From Amycolatopsis aidingensis (GTDB lineage Bacteria; Actinomycetota; Actinomycetes; Mycobacteriales; Pseudonocardiaceae): a stretch of DNA of 64,000 bases. The first letter of the stretch is position 1. Each line of letters begins with the position of its first letter. Below, piece after piece: positions 26,009-34,557 of the stretch. Location: the NCBI RefSeq assembly GCF_018885265.1, contig NZ_CP076538.1, forward strand, positions 6,546,001 through 6,610,000, written 5' to 3'. The notes under the pieces were generated by a model. The model was not told the DNA's origin. It did no database searches and was given only the letters and a program-made list of their open reading frames with translations. A program made the translations under genes and the position numbers.

Positions 26009-26977
26009 ATGCGGGCCGGCGCACGCTACTTCGTGGTGCCGGTGACAATCCTGCTCATCTTGAGCGGTTGCTCACTGTTCGGCGAGAAACCGGACCAAAA
26101 ACCCATACCGGAGCAACAAAAGCTGCGGGTGGGTGTGGGTAGTCCCATCGACACCGCGCCGCTGCGGCTCGCGGTGGCGCAGGGCCGGTTCGAGCGGGCC
26201 GGCCTGACCGTCGAGCTCGTCGAGCAGGCCGACCAGGACGAGGGTATGGCCAGGTTGCGGGCCGGTGAGCTCGATATCGCCTTCGCCACCGACGTGGCCT
26301 GGTTCGCCGCCGCGAGCGCGGGCACCGAGCTGCGGCTGCAGGGAGAGGCGTACACGGCGGGACGCGGCACGATGGCGCTGATGACCCTGCCGGAGTCCAG
26401 CTACCAGGAACCAATGGACCTGCTGTCCCCGCGGATCGCGGTGGACGCCCAGGAGGGCCTCGGGACCCTCACCACCCGCGCGGCGCTGCGGGCCGCCGGT
26501 GCCGAGGTGGACCGGATCCGGTTCGACCCGGTCGCGCCGGGCCGGATGGCGGAGGCCCTGCGCCGGAACGAGGTGCATGCCGCCTGGATGGTCGAGCCCT
26601 ATCTCACCGAGGCGCAGAAGGACCTCGGGGCGACCGTACTCGCGGACACCGCACGCGGCGCGACCACGGACTTCCCGATGTCCGCCTACGCCGCCACCGC
26701 CGAGTTCGCCCGCGCCAACCCGCGGACCCTCGCGCTGTTCCGCCGGGTGCTCGGCGAGGCACAGCAGCGCTGTAGCGACCCGACGGTGGTGCGCACGGCG
26801 CTGCCGGAGATCGCGCGGATCGACGAGACGACCGCCTCGCTGGTGTCCATCGGCGATTACCCGGTCTCCCTCAACGGGGTGAGGCTGCAACGGGTCGCCG
26901 ACCTGATGCACAGCTCGGGAATGCTGGCGCAGCGGCTGGACGTGCAGGCGCTGCTGCCCGAGCGGGGACTCGGCTGA
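26009..26977 (+). CDS. Substrate-binding lipoprotein (NMT1/SsuA type) without a transporter
   Basis: A 322-residue protein. The signal segment ends in ILLILSGC, a clear lipobox. The receptor domain has IDTAPLRLAVAQGRFERAGL, AGELDIAFATDVAWF and VHAAWMVEPYLTEAQKDLG. It is plainly paralogous to the lipoprotein at 17546-18574 (shared TEPxxTxAxKxxGA, ADTAxG-x-T-x-DFP and N-P-x-T-x-x-x-F-x-R-V elements). GGGAG lies 7 nt before ATG 26009. No permease or ATPase follows, and it is divergent from the second conservon-type kinase. It may feed ligand to that kinase or to the upstream importer; both are inferences. Confidence 0.84.
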   Translation: MRAGARYFVVPVTILLILSGCSLFGEKPDQKPIPEQQKLRVGVGSPIDTAPLRLAVAQGRFERAGLTVELVEQADQDEGMARLRAGELDIAFATDVAWFAAASAGTELRLQGEAYTAGRGTMALMTLPESSYQEPMDLLSPRIAVDAQEGLGTLTTRAALRAAGAEVDRIRFDPVAPGRMAEALRRNEVHAAWMVEPYLTEAQKDLGATVLADTARGATTDFPMSAYAATAEFARANPRTLALFRRVLGEAQQRCSDPTVVRTALPEIARIDETTASLVSIGDYPVSLNGVRLQRVADLMHSSGMLAQRLDVQALLPERGLG

Positions 26978-27012
26978 CCGGCCTCGATTGACCCGCCCGT
27001 CCGGCACCGACG

Positions 27013-27018
27013 TATAAA
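27013..27018 (+). promoter_or_regulatory. -10 box of a leaderless XPB helicase transcript
   Basis: TATAAA followed by 7 nt and then the GTG start codon. The G-run between them could also act as a ribosome-binding site but is too close to the start to work well, so transcription starting at the GTG is the simplest reading. Confidence 0.5.
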
Positions 27019-27025
27019 GGGGGGC

Positions 27026-28672
27026 GTGACCGATGGCCCGCTGATCGTCCAGTCCGACAAGACCGTCCTGCTCGAGGTCGAGCACGACCGCGCCGACGAC
27101 GCCCGGATCGCGATCGCGCCCTTCGCCGAGCTGGAACGCGCCCCCGAGCACGTGCACACCTACCGGGTCACCCCGCTGGCGCTGTGGAACGCCCGCGCCG
27201 CGGGGCACGACGCCGAGCAGGTGGTGGACGCGCTCACCACCTACTCGCGGTTCCCCGTCCCGCAGCCGTTGCTGATCGACATCGTGGACACGATGGGCCG
27301 GTTCGGCCGGCTCCAGATCGCCAACCATCCCGCGCACGGCCTGGTGATGACCACCACGGACCGGGCCGTGCTGGAGGAAGTGCTGCGCAGCAAGAAGATC
27401 AGCCCGATGCTCGGGGCGCGGATCGACCAGGACACGGTGCTGGTGCACCCCTCCGAGCGCGGGCGGCTCAAGCAGGGCCTGCTCAAGGTGGGCTGGCCCG
27501 CCGAGGACCTCGCGGGCTACGTGGACGGCGAGGCACACCCGATGTCGCTGGTCGAGGACGACTGGGCGTTGCGGGACTACCAGCGCAAGGCCGTGGAGTC
27601 CTTCTGGGCGGGCGGCTCCGGCGTGGTGGTACTGCCCTGTGGCGCTGGCAAGACCCTGGTCGGGGCCGCGGCGATGGCGCAGGCACAGGCGACCACGCTG
27701 ATCCTGGTGACGAACACCGTGGCCGGCAGGCAGTGGAAGCGGGAGCTGGTTGCCAGGACCTCGCTCACCGAGGAGGAGATCGGCGAGTACTCCGGCGAGC
27801 GCAAGGAGATCCGCCCGGTCACCATCGCGACCTACCAGGTGATGACGAGGAAGAGCAAGGGCGAGTACCAGCACCTGGACCTGTTCGACTCCAGGGACTG
27901 GGGGCTGGTGGTGTACGACGAGGTGCACCTGCTGCCGGCCCCGGTGTTCCGGATGACGGCCGACCTGCAGTCCCGGCGCAGGCTCGGGCTCACCGCGACG
28001 CTGGTGCGCGAGGACGGCCGGGAGGGCGATGTGTTCTCCCTGATCGGCCCGAAACGCTACGACGTGCCCTGGCGGGACATCGAGGCGCAGGGCTGGATCG
28101 CCCCGGCCGAGTGCGTGGAGGTGCGGGTCACCCTGACCGACAGCGAGCGCATCGGCTACGCCACCGCCGAGGCGGAGGAACGCTACCGGCTGGCCGCCAC
28201 CGCGCAGACCAAGACCCCGGTCATCAGGTCCATTGTGGAGAAGCATCCCGGTGAACAGACCCTGGTGATCGGTGCCTACCTCGACCAGCTGGAGGAGCTC
28301 GGCGCCGAGCTGGACGCGCCGGTGATCCAGGGGTCCACCAAGAACAAGGAACGCGAGTCGCTGTTCGACGCCTTCCGCCGCGGGGAGCTGCGCACCCTGG
28401 TCGTGTCCAAAGTGGCCAACTTCTCCATCGACCTGCCAGAGGCCTCGGTTGCGATCCAGGTCTCCGGCACCTTCGGCTCCCGCCAGGAGGAGGCCCAGCG
28501 GCTCGGCAGGCTGTTGCGCCCCAAGGAGGACGGCAGGCAGGCACACTTCTATTCGGTGGTCGCCAGGGACACCGTGGACACCGAGTACGCCGCGCACCGG
28601 CAACGCTTCCTCGCCGAACAGGGCTACGCCTACACCATCATCGACGCCGACGACCTGCTCCGCCCGCTGTAG
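27026..28672 (+). CDS. XPB-type superfamily 2 DNA helicase
   Basis: A 548-residue XPB/Ssl2-type helicase. An N-terminal damage-recognition-like region (about 1-165) is followed by the Q region WALRDYQRKAVESFW, Walker A LPCGAGKT, Walker B YDEVH, motif III LGLTATLVREDGREGD and the C-terminal RecA domain with QGSTKNKER, VSKVANFSIDLPEA and motif VI RQEEAQRLGRLLRPKED. It is a 3'-5' helicase linked to DNA repair. In mycobacteria it sits next to the helicase-C-domain gene; here those two are split by 16 kb of signalling and transport genes. Confidence 0.94.
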   Translation: MTDGPLIVQSDKTVLLEVEHDRADDARIAIAPFAELERAPEHVHTYRVTPLALWNARAAGHDAEQVVDALTTYSRFPVPQPLLIDIVDTMGRFGRLQIANHPAHGLVMTTTDRAVLEEVLRSKKISPMLGARIDQDTVLVHPSERGRLKQGLLKVGWPAEDLAGYVDGEAHPMSLVEDDWALRDYQRKAVESFWAGGSGVVVLPCGAGKTLVGAAAMAQAQATTLILVTNTVAGRQWKRELVARTSLTEEEIGEYSGERKEIRPVTIATYQVMTRKSKGEYQHLDLFDSRDWGLVVYDEVHLLPAPVFRMTADLQSRRRLGLTATLVREDGREGDVFSLIGPKRYDVPWRDIEAQGWIAPAECVEVRVTLTDSERIGYATAEAEERYRLAATAQTKTPVIRSIVEKHPGEQTLVIGAYLDQLEELGAELDAPVIQGSTKNKERESLFDAFRRGELRTLVVSKVANFSIDLPEASVAIQVSGTFGSRQEEAQRLGRLLRPKEDGRQAHFYSVVARDTVDTEYAAHRQRFLAEQGYAYTIIDADDLLRPL

Positions 28673-28682
28673 CCCGTCTCGG

Positions 28683-29543
28683 TCAGCCGGGGGAGCCGAG
28701 TGCCGCGAGCACCTGGCGCGCCTGGTTCCGCGAGCCCAGCCCGTTCGGATGCACCGGAACGGCTGGCGAGGTCGGCAGGATGCCCTCCACCCACTTCTCC
28801 CCCGGCGGCCGGCACATGTCGTGACCGATCGAGCTGGTGTAGGTGTCCACGAACACCGCGCCCTCGGCGGCGGCCTGCTCGGCGAGCACCCGGTTCAGCA
28901 GCTTGGTGATATCCCGCAGGTAGGGCGCGTCGCCTGCGGCGATCGGCACCAGCGGCCAGCAGTTGGCCCCGGAGTCCGGCAGCAGGCTGGGGTAGCCCAC
29001 CAGCAGCACCTCCGCACCCGGGGCGCGATCCCGGATCCCGCGCAGTACCGCGCCCACCTTGGGCCCGACGGCCCGCACCTTCGCGGCCAGCCCGTCGCTA
29101 CCCGAGGAGGTGTAGAAATCCTTGCAGGGCGAGCCGACCGGTAGCACCAAACCCATGCTGCCGCAGGTGAGCACCACCTCGGCGAACGGGATGTCGTTCC
29201 CGCCGATGCCGACCGTCACCAGGTCGGTGTCCCCGCGCAGGGCATCGAACTGCGGCCGGTTGACGATGCCGAACTGCGGTTCGGTCATGTGCTCGGTGGT
29301 CGCGCCACCGCAGCTGACGTCGGTGAACTCGGCCGGGCGCAGCTCACGCGCGACCAGGGAGGGATAGTTGCCGGCCGATCTGGCGCAGGGCAGTTCCACC
29401 TGGTCGGGGAACATCGGGCCGGTGGAGGTGAACGAGTCCCCCAGCGCCACATAGGAGTACCCGGTGGACTCGGCGGCGGCGGGAGGGGCGAGCAGCAGGG
29501 TCGCGGCGGCGAGGGCCGCGAAGGTGGCCAGGGCACGGCGCAT
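28683..29543 (-). CDS. Secreted SGNH/GDSL-family hydrolase
   Basis: A 286-residue protein. A Sec signal peptide (LATFAALAAATLLLAPPAAAE) precedes the SGNH fold: block I ALGDSFTS with nucleophile Ser at about 37, VGIGGNDI (block III, Asn), and VHPNGLGSRNQA (block V, His; the usual Asp precedes). It has Cys residues suited to disulfides, as in Streptomyces extracellular lipases and esterases. The ATG at 29543 was chosen because the signal peptide begins there and GGAG is 6 nt upstream. An upstream 10-bp inverted repeat suggests regulated expression. Confidence 0.9.
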   Translation of the reverse strand: MRRALATFAALAAATLLLAPPAAAESTGYSYVALGDSFTSTGPMFPDQVELPCARSAGNYPSLVARELRPAEFTDVSCGGATTEHMTEPQFGIVNRPQFDALRGDTDLVTVGIGGNDIPFAEVVLTCGSMGLVLPVGSPCKDFYTSSGSDGLAAKVRAVGPKVGAVLRGIRDRAPGAEVLLVGYPSLLPDSGANCWPLVPIAAGDAPYLRDITKLLNRVLAEQAAAEGAVFVDTYTSSIGHDMCRPPGEKWVEGILPTSPAVPVHPNGLGSRNQARQVLAALGSPG

Positions 29544-29570
29544 GACAGTCTCCGCAACGGTGAGCGACTG

Positions 29571-29601
29571 ACTACTCTTCGGTAGCCTACTGAAGAGTAG
29601 T
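29571..29601. promoter_or_regulatory. Perfect 10-bp inverted repeat upstream of the GDSL hydrolase
   Basis: ACTACTCTTC (29571-29580) and GAAGAGTAGT (29592-29601) are exact reverse complements separated by 11 nt. It begins 28 nt upstream of the gene. The centre spacing of two helical turns suits a dimeric repressor. The right half, CCTACTGAAGAGTA, recurs at 25872-25885 with one change. Confidence 0.55.
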
Positions 29602-29722
29602 GTGAGTCGACACACACCGGCAAGCCCCACGATCCGCCTCGACCCCCGGCGCATCGAAACTGTCGTACCCTCGAACTAGTGTTCGACCTGCCATCGCGAG
29701 CGCCCACTTCGAGGAGGTCACC

Positions 29723-30481
29723 ATGACCGTCACCCGGCTCCACACGCACAGCCCGCTGCCCGAGCTGGACCTCCCGCCGGGGCGCTGGCGGGGCAGGCTG
29801 TGGGTGAGCGAGGAACCGCTGGACGAGCCGGACCGCTATCCCGCCTGCGTGGCCGCGCACCCGGAGTCCGGGCTGTGGCCGGTGCTCATCCCCGGCGATC
29901 TGCGGTTCGAGCTGAGCGGCGAGGACTGGATCGTGGACCGCAGTTGGTTACCGCCCGCGGGAGGCCGGGTCGCCGCGGTCGACGTCGCCGCCACCCTGGC
30001 GCGGTGGTGGGGCAAGCCCTGCTGCGACGGGCACTGCCTCGAGCCGTTCGACGCGGAGTTTCCCGGCCTCGCCCGCGCGGCGAGCCGCCGGGCCGATCCG
30101 CTCGCCGAGGCAGGCAACACCGGTTCGGTGCTGGCCCGGCAGGGCAGCAGCAGGCTGGGCCTGGTGGCTACCGAACGCCCCGCCGATATCCCCGCGCTGC
30201 TCGGCTGGTCCGGCATGATCAACACCACCAACGAGGTGGCAGCGATCTCGGCGGTGCTGCGCAGCTGGGAGGAGCGGTTCGGTGCGGTGCTGATCTCGCT
30301 CGGCTTCGACACGCTCGAGTTGTCCGTGGCCGCGCCACCGAAGACCCGGGAGCGCGCGCTGACGACCGCGGCCGAGCACCGGGCCTTCTGTCTGGAGAGC
30401 TTCACCGGCCAACAGGGCGACCTGCGCGAGTTCGCCGACAACCTGCTCGGGGCGCGGCTATGGCGTTTCTGGTGGGACTGA
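29723..30481 (+). CDS. DUF4253 domain protein
   Basis: A 252-residue cytosolic protein with no signal peptide. The C-terminal half fits DUF4253: ALLGWSGMINTTNEVAAISAVLRSWEERFGAVL, ELSVAAPPKTRERAL and a Trp-rich end (LWRFWWD). Function unknown; some family members occur in polymorphic-toxin immunity contexts, but no toxin gene is nearby. GAGGAGG lies 6 nt before ATG 29723. It stands alone between the GDSL hydrolase (divergent) and the M28 peptidase (convergent). Confidence 0.78.
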   Translation: MTVTRLHTHSPLPELDLPPGRWRGRLWVSEEPLDEPDRYPACVAAHPESGLWPVLIPGDLRFELSGEDWIVDRSWLPPAGGRVAAVDVAATLARWWGKPCCDGHCLEPFDAEFPGLARAASRRADPLAEAGNTGSVLARQGSSRLGLVATERPADIPALLGWSGMINTTNEVAAISAVLRSWEERFGAVLISLGFDTLELSVAAPPKTRERALTTAAEHRAFCLESFTGQQGDLREFADNLLGARLWRFWWD

Positions 30482-30499
30482 GGCAGTTACCCGGTACAG

Positions 30500-30539
30500 G
30501 CTGGGGCCGCCCGGCACGGGTGCGCCGGACGGCCCCAGC
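30500..30539. terminator. Hairpin between convergent DUF4253 and M28 peptidase genes
   Basis: GCTGGGGCCG (30500-30509) pairs with CGGCCCCAGC (30530-30539), and the loop can add GCCGG-type pairs. No U-run follows, as is common for actinobacterial terminators. It could stop transcription from both sides. Confidence 0.6.
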
Positions 30540-30565
30540 GGGACGGCACCTACTGGAAGGGGAAC

Positions 30566-30756
30566 TCAGCAGGCGCCGAGGTCGCTCCACACCGCCCAGG
30601 ACCGGGGGTCACCGGGCTCGGCACCAGAGGAGTACCAGGTCGACTCCCACTCATGCCCGGCATGCGACACCACATCACCAGGCGCATAGTTGGCCGCCGA
30701 ATCCCACGCCGGAGCGTCACATCCCGGCGGCGGACCACCATCGCCAACCGTCAGCG
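30566..30756. repeat. 191-bp direct repeat, copy A (3' end of the M28 gene)
   Basis: Differs from 32012-32202 at only four positions over 191 bp (about 98% identity), far closer than the flanking coding sequence. It encodes the chitin-binding-type module and the end of the linker before it, so it is a recent duplication or gene-conversion tract. Confidence 0.9.
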
Positions 30757-31990
30757 CGAACGCCGCCGTGCGATCCGCTTCGGTCCCGTCGCCGAGCACG
30801 GTCACCTGGCTGGTCCCGGTCGGGGTGCCGGCCGAGGTGGAGATGGTCAGCACCGAATTCGCCCCCGACTGCACGGAAGGAGGATCGAATGAGGCGGTAA
30901 CCCCATTCGGCAGGCCGGAGGCGCTCAGCTGCACCGCCTGCGACTGCCCGGCCGTCACCTCGGTGGACACCGTCACGGTCACCGACTCACCCGGCTCGAC
31001 CGTGGCCGAAGCCGGGTTCAGCGACACCGAGAAGTCGTTCTGCTCGGTGCCGCCGACCGCCATCTCCCAGACCGCGTAGGCGATCGCGTCGCTGTTGTGG
31101 TCCAGTGGGGTGGTCGCGATGTTGTTGATGGTGTCGCAGGAACGGTGGTAACAGGCGTCGAACGGCGAGTTGGCGGTGCCGCCCCACTTCTGTTGCTGGG
31201 CATAGGTCTTGTTCGACCCAGCCCCGGTGAACAGCCCGCCCACCGGGATACCCGCGCTCTTGAACGGGGCGTGGTCGGACCGGCCGTCGGTTGCGGTTGC
31301 CCGCTCGGTGGGCACTCCCGCCGACTGGAAGTACTCGTCGAAGACCGCCTTGATGGAGGCCACATCGTCATAGACGAAATAGCCCCAGTTCCGCGACCCG
31401 ATCATGTCGAAGTTCAGGTACGCATCGATCCGCGACCGTTCCGCACCGGAAAGGGAGGACACGTAGTACCGGGAGCCACGCAGCCCGGACTCCTCATCGG
31501 CCCACCAGGCGAAGCGGACCCGCTTGGCCATCGCGGGATCCGCCTCCGCCAGTTCCAGCGCGACCTGGAGGATCGCGGCGGAACCGGTGCCGTTGTCGTT
31601 GATCCCCGGTCCGGAACGGACGCTGTCCAGGTGCGACCCGAGCATGATCACCTGGTCCGCGTCGCCCTCCGGCCACTCCGCGATCAGGTTCTCCGACTGC
31701 GCCGCGCAACTGGTGCAGCGTTGCCGGGTGACGTCGTACCCCGCCGACCGCAGTTGCTGCTCCACATAGGACACCGAGGCGTTGTAGCCAGCTCCGGGAG
31801 CGCGGTTGCCGCCGTTGCGGCCTGCGATGCTCTGGAACTGGCTCAGATGTGCCTGCACATCGGACACCGCGATATCCGGTGCGGCCGCGGTAGTGGGCTG
31901 CGCGACGGCGGTGGGCACGGGCACCGCAAGGCCGACGGCGAGCCCGGCTACCGCGGCCACCCCGGCGCGCAGGAGTTTCTTGACATTCAT
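30566..31990 (-). CDS. Secreted M28 zinc aminopeptidase with C-terminal carbohydrate-binding-type domain
   Basis: A 474-residue protein. A signal peptide (LLRAGVAAVAGLAVGLAV) is followed by an M28 peptidase resembling Streptomyces griseus aminopeptidase: GSHLDSVRSGPGINDNGTG (His and Asp zinc ligands), WWADEESGLRGS (catalytic and zinc Glu) and FDMIGSRN (Asp). An Ig-like domain follows (about 325-425; VEPGESVTVTVSTEV), then a chitin-binding type 3-like module (APAWDSAANYAPGDVVSHAG, ending SWAVWSDLGAC). The last two domains are shared with the neighbouring M4 peptidase. GGAAGGACTACCTGAC upstream includes a usable ribosome-binding site. Confidence 0.9.
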   Translation of the reverse strand: MNVKKLLRAGVAAVAGLAVGLAVPVPTAVAQPTTAAAPDIAVSDVQAHLSQFQSIAGRNGGNRAPGAGYNASVSYVEQQLRSAGYDVTRQRCTSCAAQSENLIAEWPEGDADQVIMLGSHLDSVRSGPGINDNGTGSAAILQVALELAEADPAMAKRVRFAWWADEESGLRGSRYYVSSLSGAERSRIDAYLNFDMIGSRNWGYFVYDDVASIKAVFDEYFQSAGVPTERATATDGRSDHAPFKSAGIPVGGLFTGAGSNKTYAQQQKWGGTANSPFDACYHRSCDTINNIATTPLDHNSDAIAYAVWEMAVGGTEQNDFSVSLNPASATVEPGESVTVTVSTEVTAGQSQAVQLSASGLPNGVTASFDPPSVQSGANSVLTISTSAGTPTGTSQVTVLGDGTEADRTAAFALTVGDGGPPPGCDAPAWDSAANYAPGDVVSHAGHEWESTWYSSGAEPGDPRSWAVWSDLGAC

Positions 31991-32011
31991 GTCAGGTAGT
32001 CCTTCCTCGCC

Positions 32012-32202
32012 TCAGCAGGCGCCGAGGTCGCTCCACACCGCCCAGGACCGCGGGTCACCGGGCTCGGCACCAGAGGAGTACCAGGTCGACTCCCACTCAT
32101 GCCCGGCATGCGACACCACATCACCAGGCACGTAGCTGGCCGCCGAATCCCACGCCGGAGCGTCACATCCCGGCGGCGGACCACCATCGCCAACCGTCAG
32201 CG
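32012..32202. repeat. 191-bp direct repeat, copy B (3' end of the M4 gene)
   Basis: Partner of 30566-30756 with four substitutions and no gaps. Identity falls off abruptly just upstream of the module-coding part, marking the edge of the copied tract. Confidence 0.9.
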
Positions 32203-34123
32203 AAAGCTGGACGGTGTGGTCGATGTCCACGCCGTCCCCGGTGATGGTCACCTGGCTGGTTCCCTCCGGGGTCCCCGAGGTGGTGGAGATGGTCAGCACC
32301 GCGCTGCCGCCGGACTGCACCGAGGTGGGGTCGAAGGAGGCGGTGGCCCCGCTCGGCAGGCCGGAGGCACGCAGCTGCACCGCCTGCGCCTCGCCCTGGG
32401 TCACCTCGGTGGACACCGTCACCGTGGCCGAAGCACCCGGTTCCACCGACACCGAGCTGGGGTTCAGCGCGAGCGAGAAGTCGTTCTCCACCGGTGGCTG
32501 GTTGTCACAGGTCGGTTCCCCGCCGACCGCGGAGACGCTGACCGCGTTCCAGGCGGCCTTGACCGTGTCGAACTCGACGCAGCTGTTCGGGAACAGGGTC
32601 TTCGCGGCCTCCAGGGTGGCGACCCTGGCCTGCCGGTGGTTCCAGCTCGAGGTCTTACGCAGCAGGCCGTTGTAGAAAATCTTGCCCGCCTTCTGGATCC
32701 CGATCCCGGTGATCGTGGAGTTGTTGCAGGTCGGGCTGGAGGGCATGCCGTTGCCCGGGTTGGTGCCCTCGGCGAGCAGGTAGAACCAGTGGTTCTGTGG
32801 GCCCGCGGCCGCGTGCACCTCGGTGTTCGGGATGGAGGAGGAGTAGCAGTTCGGGTGCCTCGCCCTGGACGGGTCGTTCATGTACCGGATCGGGCCGTTA
32901 CCGACCAGGTTGACCTCCTCGCCCACGTCGTAGTCCGGGTCGTCGTTCGGGTTCTGCGCGTAGAACTCGGTGAGCGCGCCGAAGATGTCCCCCGTGGACT
33001 CGTTCAGCCCACCGTTCTCGTTGCCCCGCCCGGCACCGCCCGGGGTGGTCTGGAAGATCGCATGCCCGTACTCGTGCCCGACCACGTCCATCGGGGTGAC
33101 CTGCCTGCGTCCGTCCTGGGAGTGGCCGAAGCTGGTCGAGCGGCCGTCCCAGTAGGCGTTGACCGCGTTCAGCCCGACATAGGCGGGGAAGCCGCCGCCC
33201 TGGCCGTCGATCCCGTTGCGGCCGAGCCACTCATCCAGCATCTTCCATTCCGTCTGGGAGGCATACAGCGTGTCCACGCAGGCCGTCTCCAGGTTGGTGC
33301 CGGAGCCGTTGCCCCAGGTGTCGTCCGGGCCGGTGTAGACCTGCCGCGAGTTGTAGTTGCCGCAACTGAGTCCGCGCCGGTTCGGGTCGCGCATCGAGTA
33401 CTGCCCACCGGAGGAGGTGGTGTCGATGGTGACGTTGCCGTTGTAGTAACCGTTGCCGCTGCCCAGCGTTCCGGGCTGCGCGGGCGCGGCCGCCGGCGCA
33501 CCGGCCAGTGCCGAACGCTTGACCTCGTCCCGGGTGTCCAGCACGGCACCGGAACCCGCGTCCACGAAGACGTGCAGCCTGCTCGGCGCACCGGACGCGG
33601 TACCGGTGACCAGCACCTGGTAGGCCAGCCTCGGGCTGTCGCCGGCCAGCACCACCAGTTTCGGCCCCGATTCCACGCTGTCCACAGTGGTCAGCTGGCC
33701 GCGGGCGACCCGCTCGGCGCGCTCGGCGGTCACCGCGGCGTGGGTGCCGACCGCGATCGGCGCGGTGTCCGCGCTCACGGTGTCCCGCACCGCCCCCTGG
33801 CCGTCGGCCACCACGACGGCGTCGCCGCCGACCACCGGAAGGCCTTGGTAGGAGCGTTCGTAGGCGACGTAGAACAGGTCACCGGCGCCGGGGGTGACGC
33901 CGACCCGGCGGAATGTCTCCGCGGGACCCTTCTTCAGTTCGTCCAGGCCGATCGCGGCCGCTTCGTCGGCGGCCGAGGTGGCCAGTGCCTCCGGCGGCGG
34001 AGCCGGCTGTGCGGCCGGGCCGGTGCCGGTCTCGGCGAGAGCGGGCATGGATGACATGCCCGCCGCGAGCGCAAGGCCGGCTATCGCGGCCAGGCCCGCT
34101 CGTCGGGTTCGCAGGGATTTCAT
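32012..34123 (-). CDS. Secreted M4 (thermolysin-like) metallopeptidase with C-terminal carbohydrate-binding-type domain
   Basis: A 703-residue prepropeptidase. A signal peptide (LAAIAGLALAAGMSSMPALA) is followed by an FTP/PepSY-type propeptide (to about 190). The catalytic domain has VVGHEYGHAIFQ (two His zinc ligands and catalytic Glu), GLNESTGDIFGAL (third ligand Glu) and EVHAAAGPQNHWFYLL. An Ig-like domain and a chitin-binding type 3-like module close the protein and match those of the M28 neighbour. Start 34123 (MKSLRTRRAG) has GAGGAGAGGG upstream. The two genes, 21 nt apart, probably form one operon of extracellular protein breakdown. Confidence 0.92.
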   Translation of the reverse strand: MKSLRTRRAGLAAIAGLALAAGMSSMPALAETGTGPAAQPAPPPEALATSAADEAAAIGLDELKKGPAETFRRVGVTPGAGDLFYVAYERSYQGLPVVGGDAVVVADGQGAVRDTVSADTAPIAVGTHAAVTAERAERVARGQLTTVDSVESGPKLVVLAGDSPRLAYQVLVTGTASGAPSRLHVFVDAGSGAVLDTRDEVKRSALAGAPAAAPAQPGTLGSGNGYYNGNVTIDTTSSGGQYSMRDPNRRGLSCGNYNSRQVYTGPDDTWGNGSGTNLETACVDTLYASQTEWKMLDEWLGRNGIDGQGGGFPAYVGLNAVNAYWDGRSTSFGHSQDGRRQVTPMDVVGHEYGHAIFQTTPGGAGRGNENGGLNESTGDIFGALTEFYAQNPNDDPDYDVGEEVNLVGNGPIRYMNDPSRARHPNCYSSSIPNTEVHAAAGPQNHWFYLLAEGTNPGNGMPSSPTCNNSTITGIGIQKAGKIFYNGLLRKTSSWNHRQARVATLEAAKTLFPNSCVEFDTVKAAWNAVSVSAVGGEPTCDNQPPVENDFSLALNPSSVSVEPGASATVTVSTEVTQGEAQAVQLRASGLPSGATASFDPTSVQSGGSAVLTISTTSGTPEGTSQVTITGDGVDIDHTVQLSLTVGDGGPPPGCDAPAWDSAASYVPGDVVSHAGHEWESTWYSSGAEPGDPRSWAVWSDLGAC

Positions 34124-34186
34124 GTGGCGCCCTCTCCTCAGGCAGGAATACGGCACCACCACGAGTCGCGAGTTCGGTTCATCCTG

Positions 34187-34213
34187 CGAAGTTATGGATT
34201 ATGCATAACTTCG
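34187..34213. promoter_or_regulatory. Perfect 10-bp inverted repeat over the M4 peptidase promoter
   Basis: CGAAGTTATG (34187-34196) and CATAACTTCG (34204-34213) are exact reverse complements with a 7-nt spacer. On the minus strand CATAAT (34203-34198) lies in the centre and could be the -10 box of the peptidase operon, 75 nt before its start. It is AT-rich against a GC-rich background. The remaining 34214-34557 of this 434-bp divergent region shows no gene. Confidence 0.6.
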
Positions 34214-34557
34214 ATTGCCGAACCCGAAATATCGCGGTGGTACCTGATCACAGGGTGAGGACAGTTAGCGCCACCGCTCCGGACGTCGTCAATGCGACAT
34301 CCAGCCTAGTTCCGGCAATCAGATCAGTACGATGGTCGCGAAACGGATTCCAAACGGACGCAGACCACGCACCCGAAGAATATTTTCAAACTTTGGTCGC
34401 AATAACCAGTACGCGGACAGGTTCGTACCACCGGTTTCACCGGTCCGTGGCCGGGGCGTCCGGCCCGGGGACCGATGTCCGGGGAACGGACACCGGAGCA
34501 CGAAAATCGGTACAGAAGGGGTTCAACAGTAGCCAGCTGGTTGACATACTCGGCCCC

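Noticed and set aside
29723..30481. Immunity protein of a toxin system (DUF4253)
   Set aside because: No toxin-like or secretion-linked gene next to it; neighbours are ordinary secreted hydrolases.
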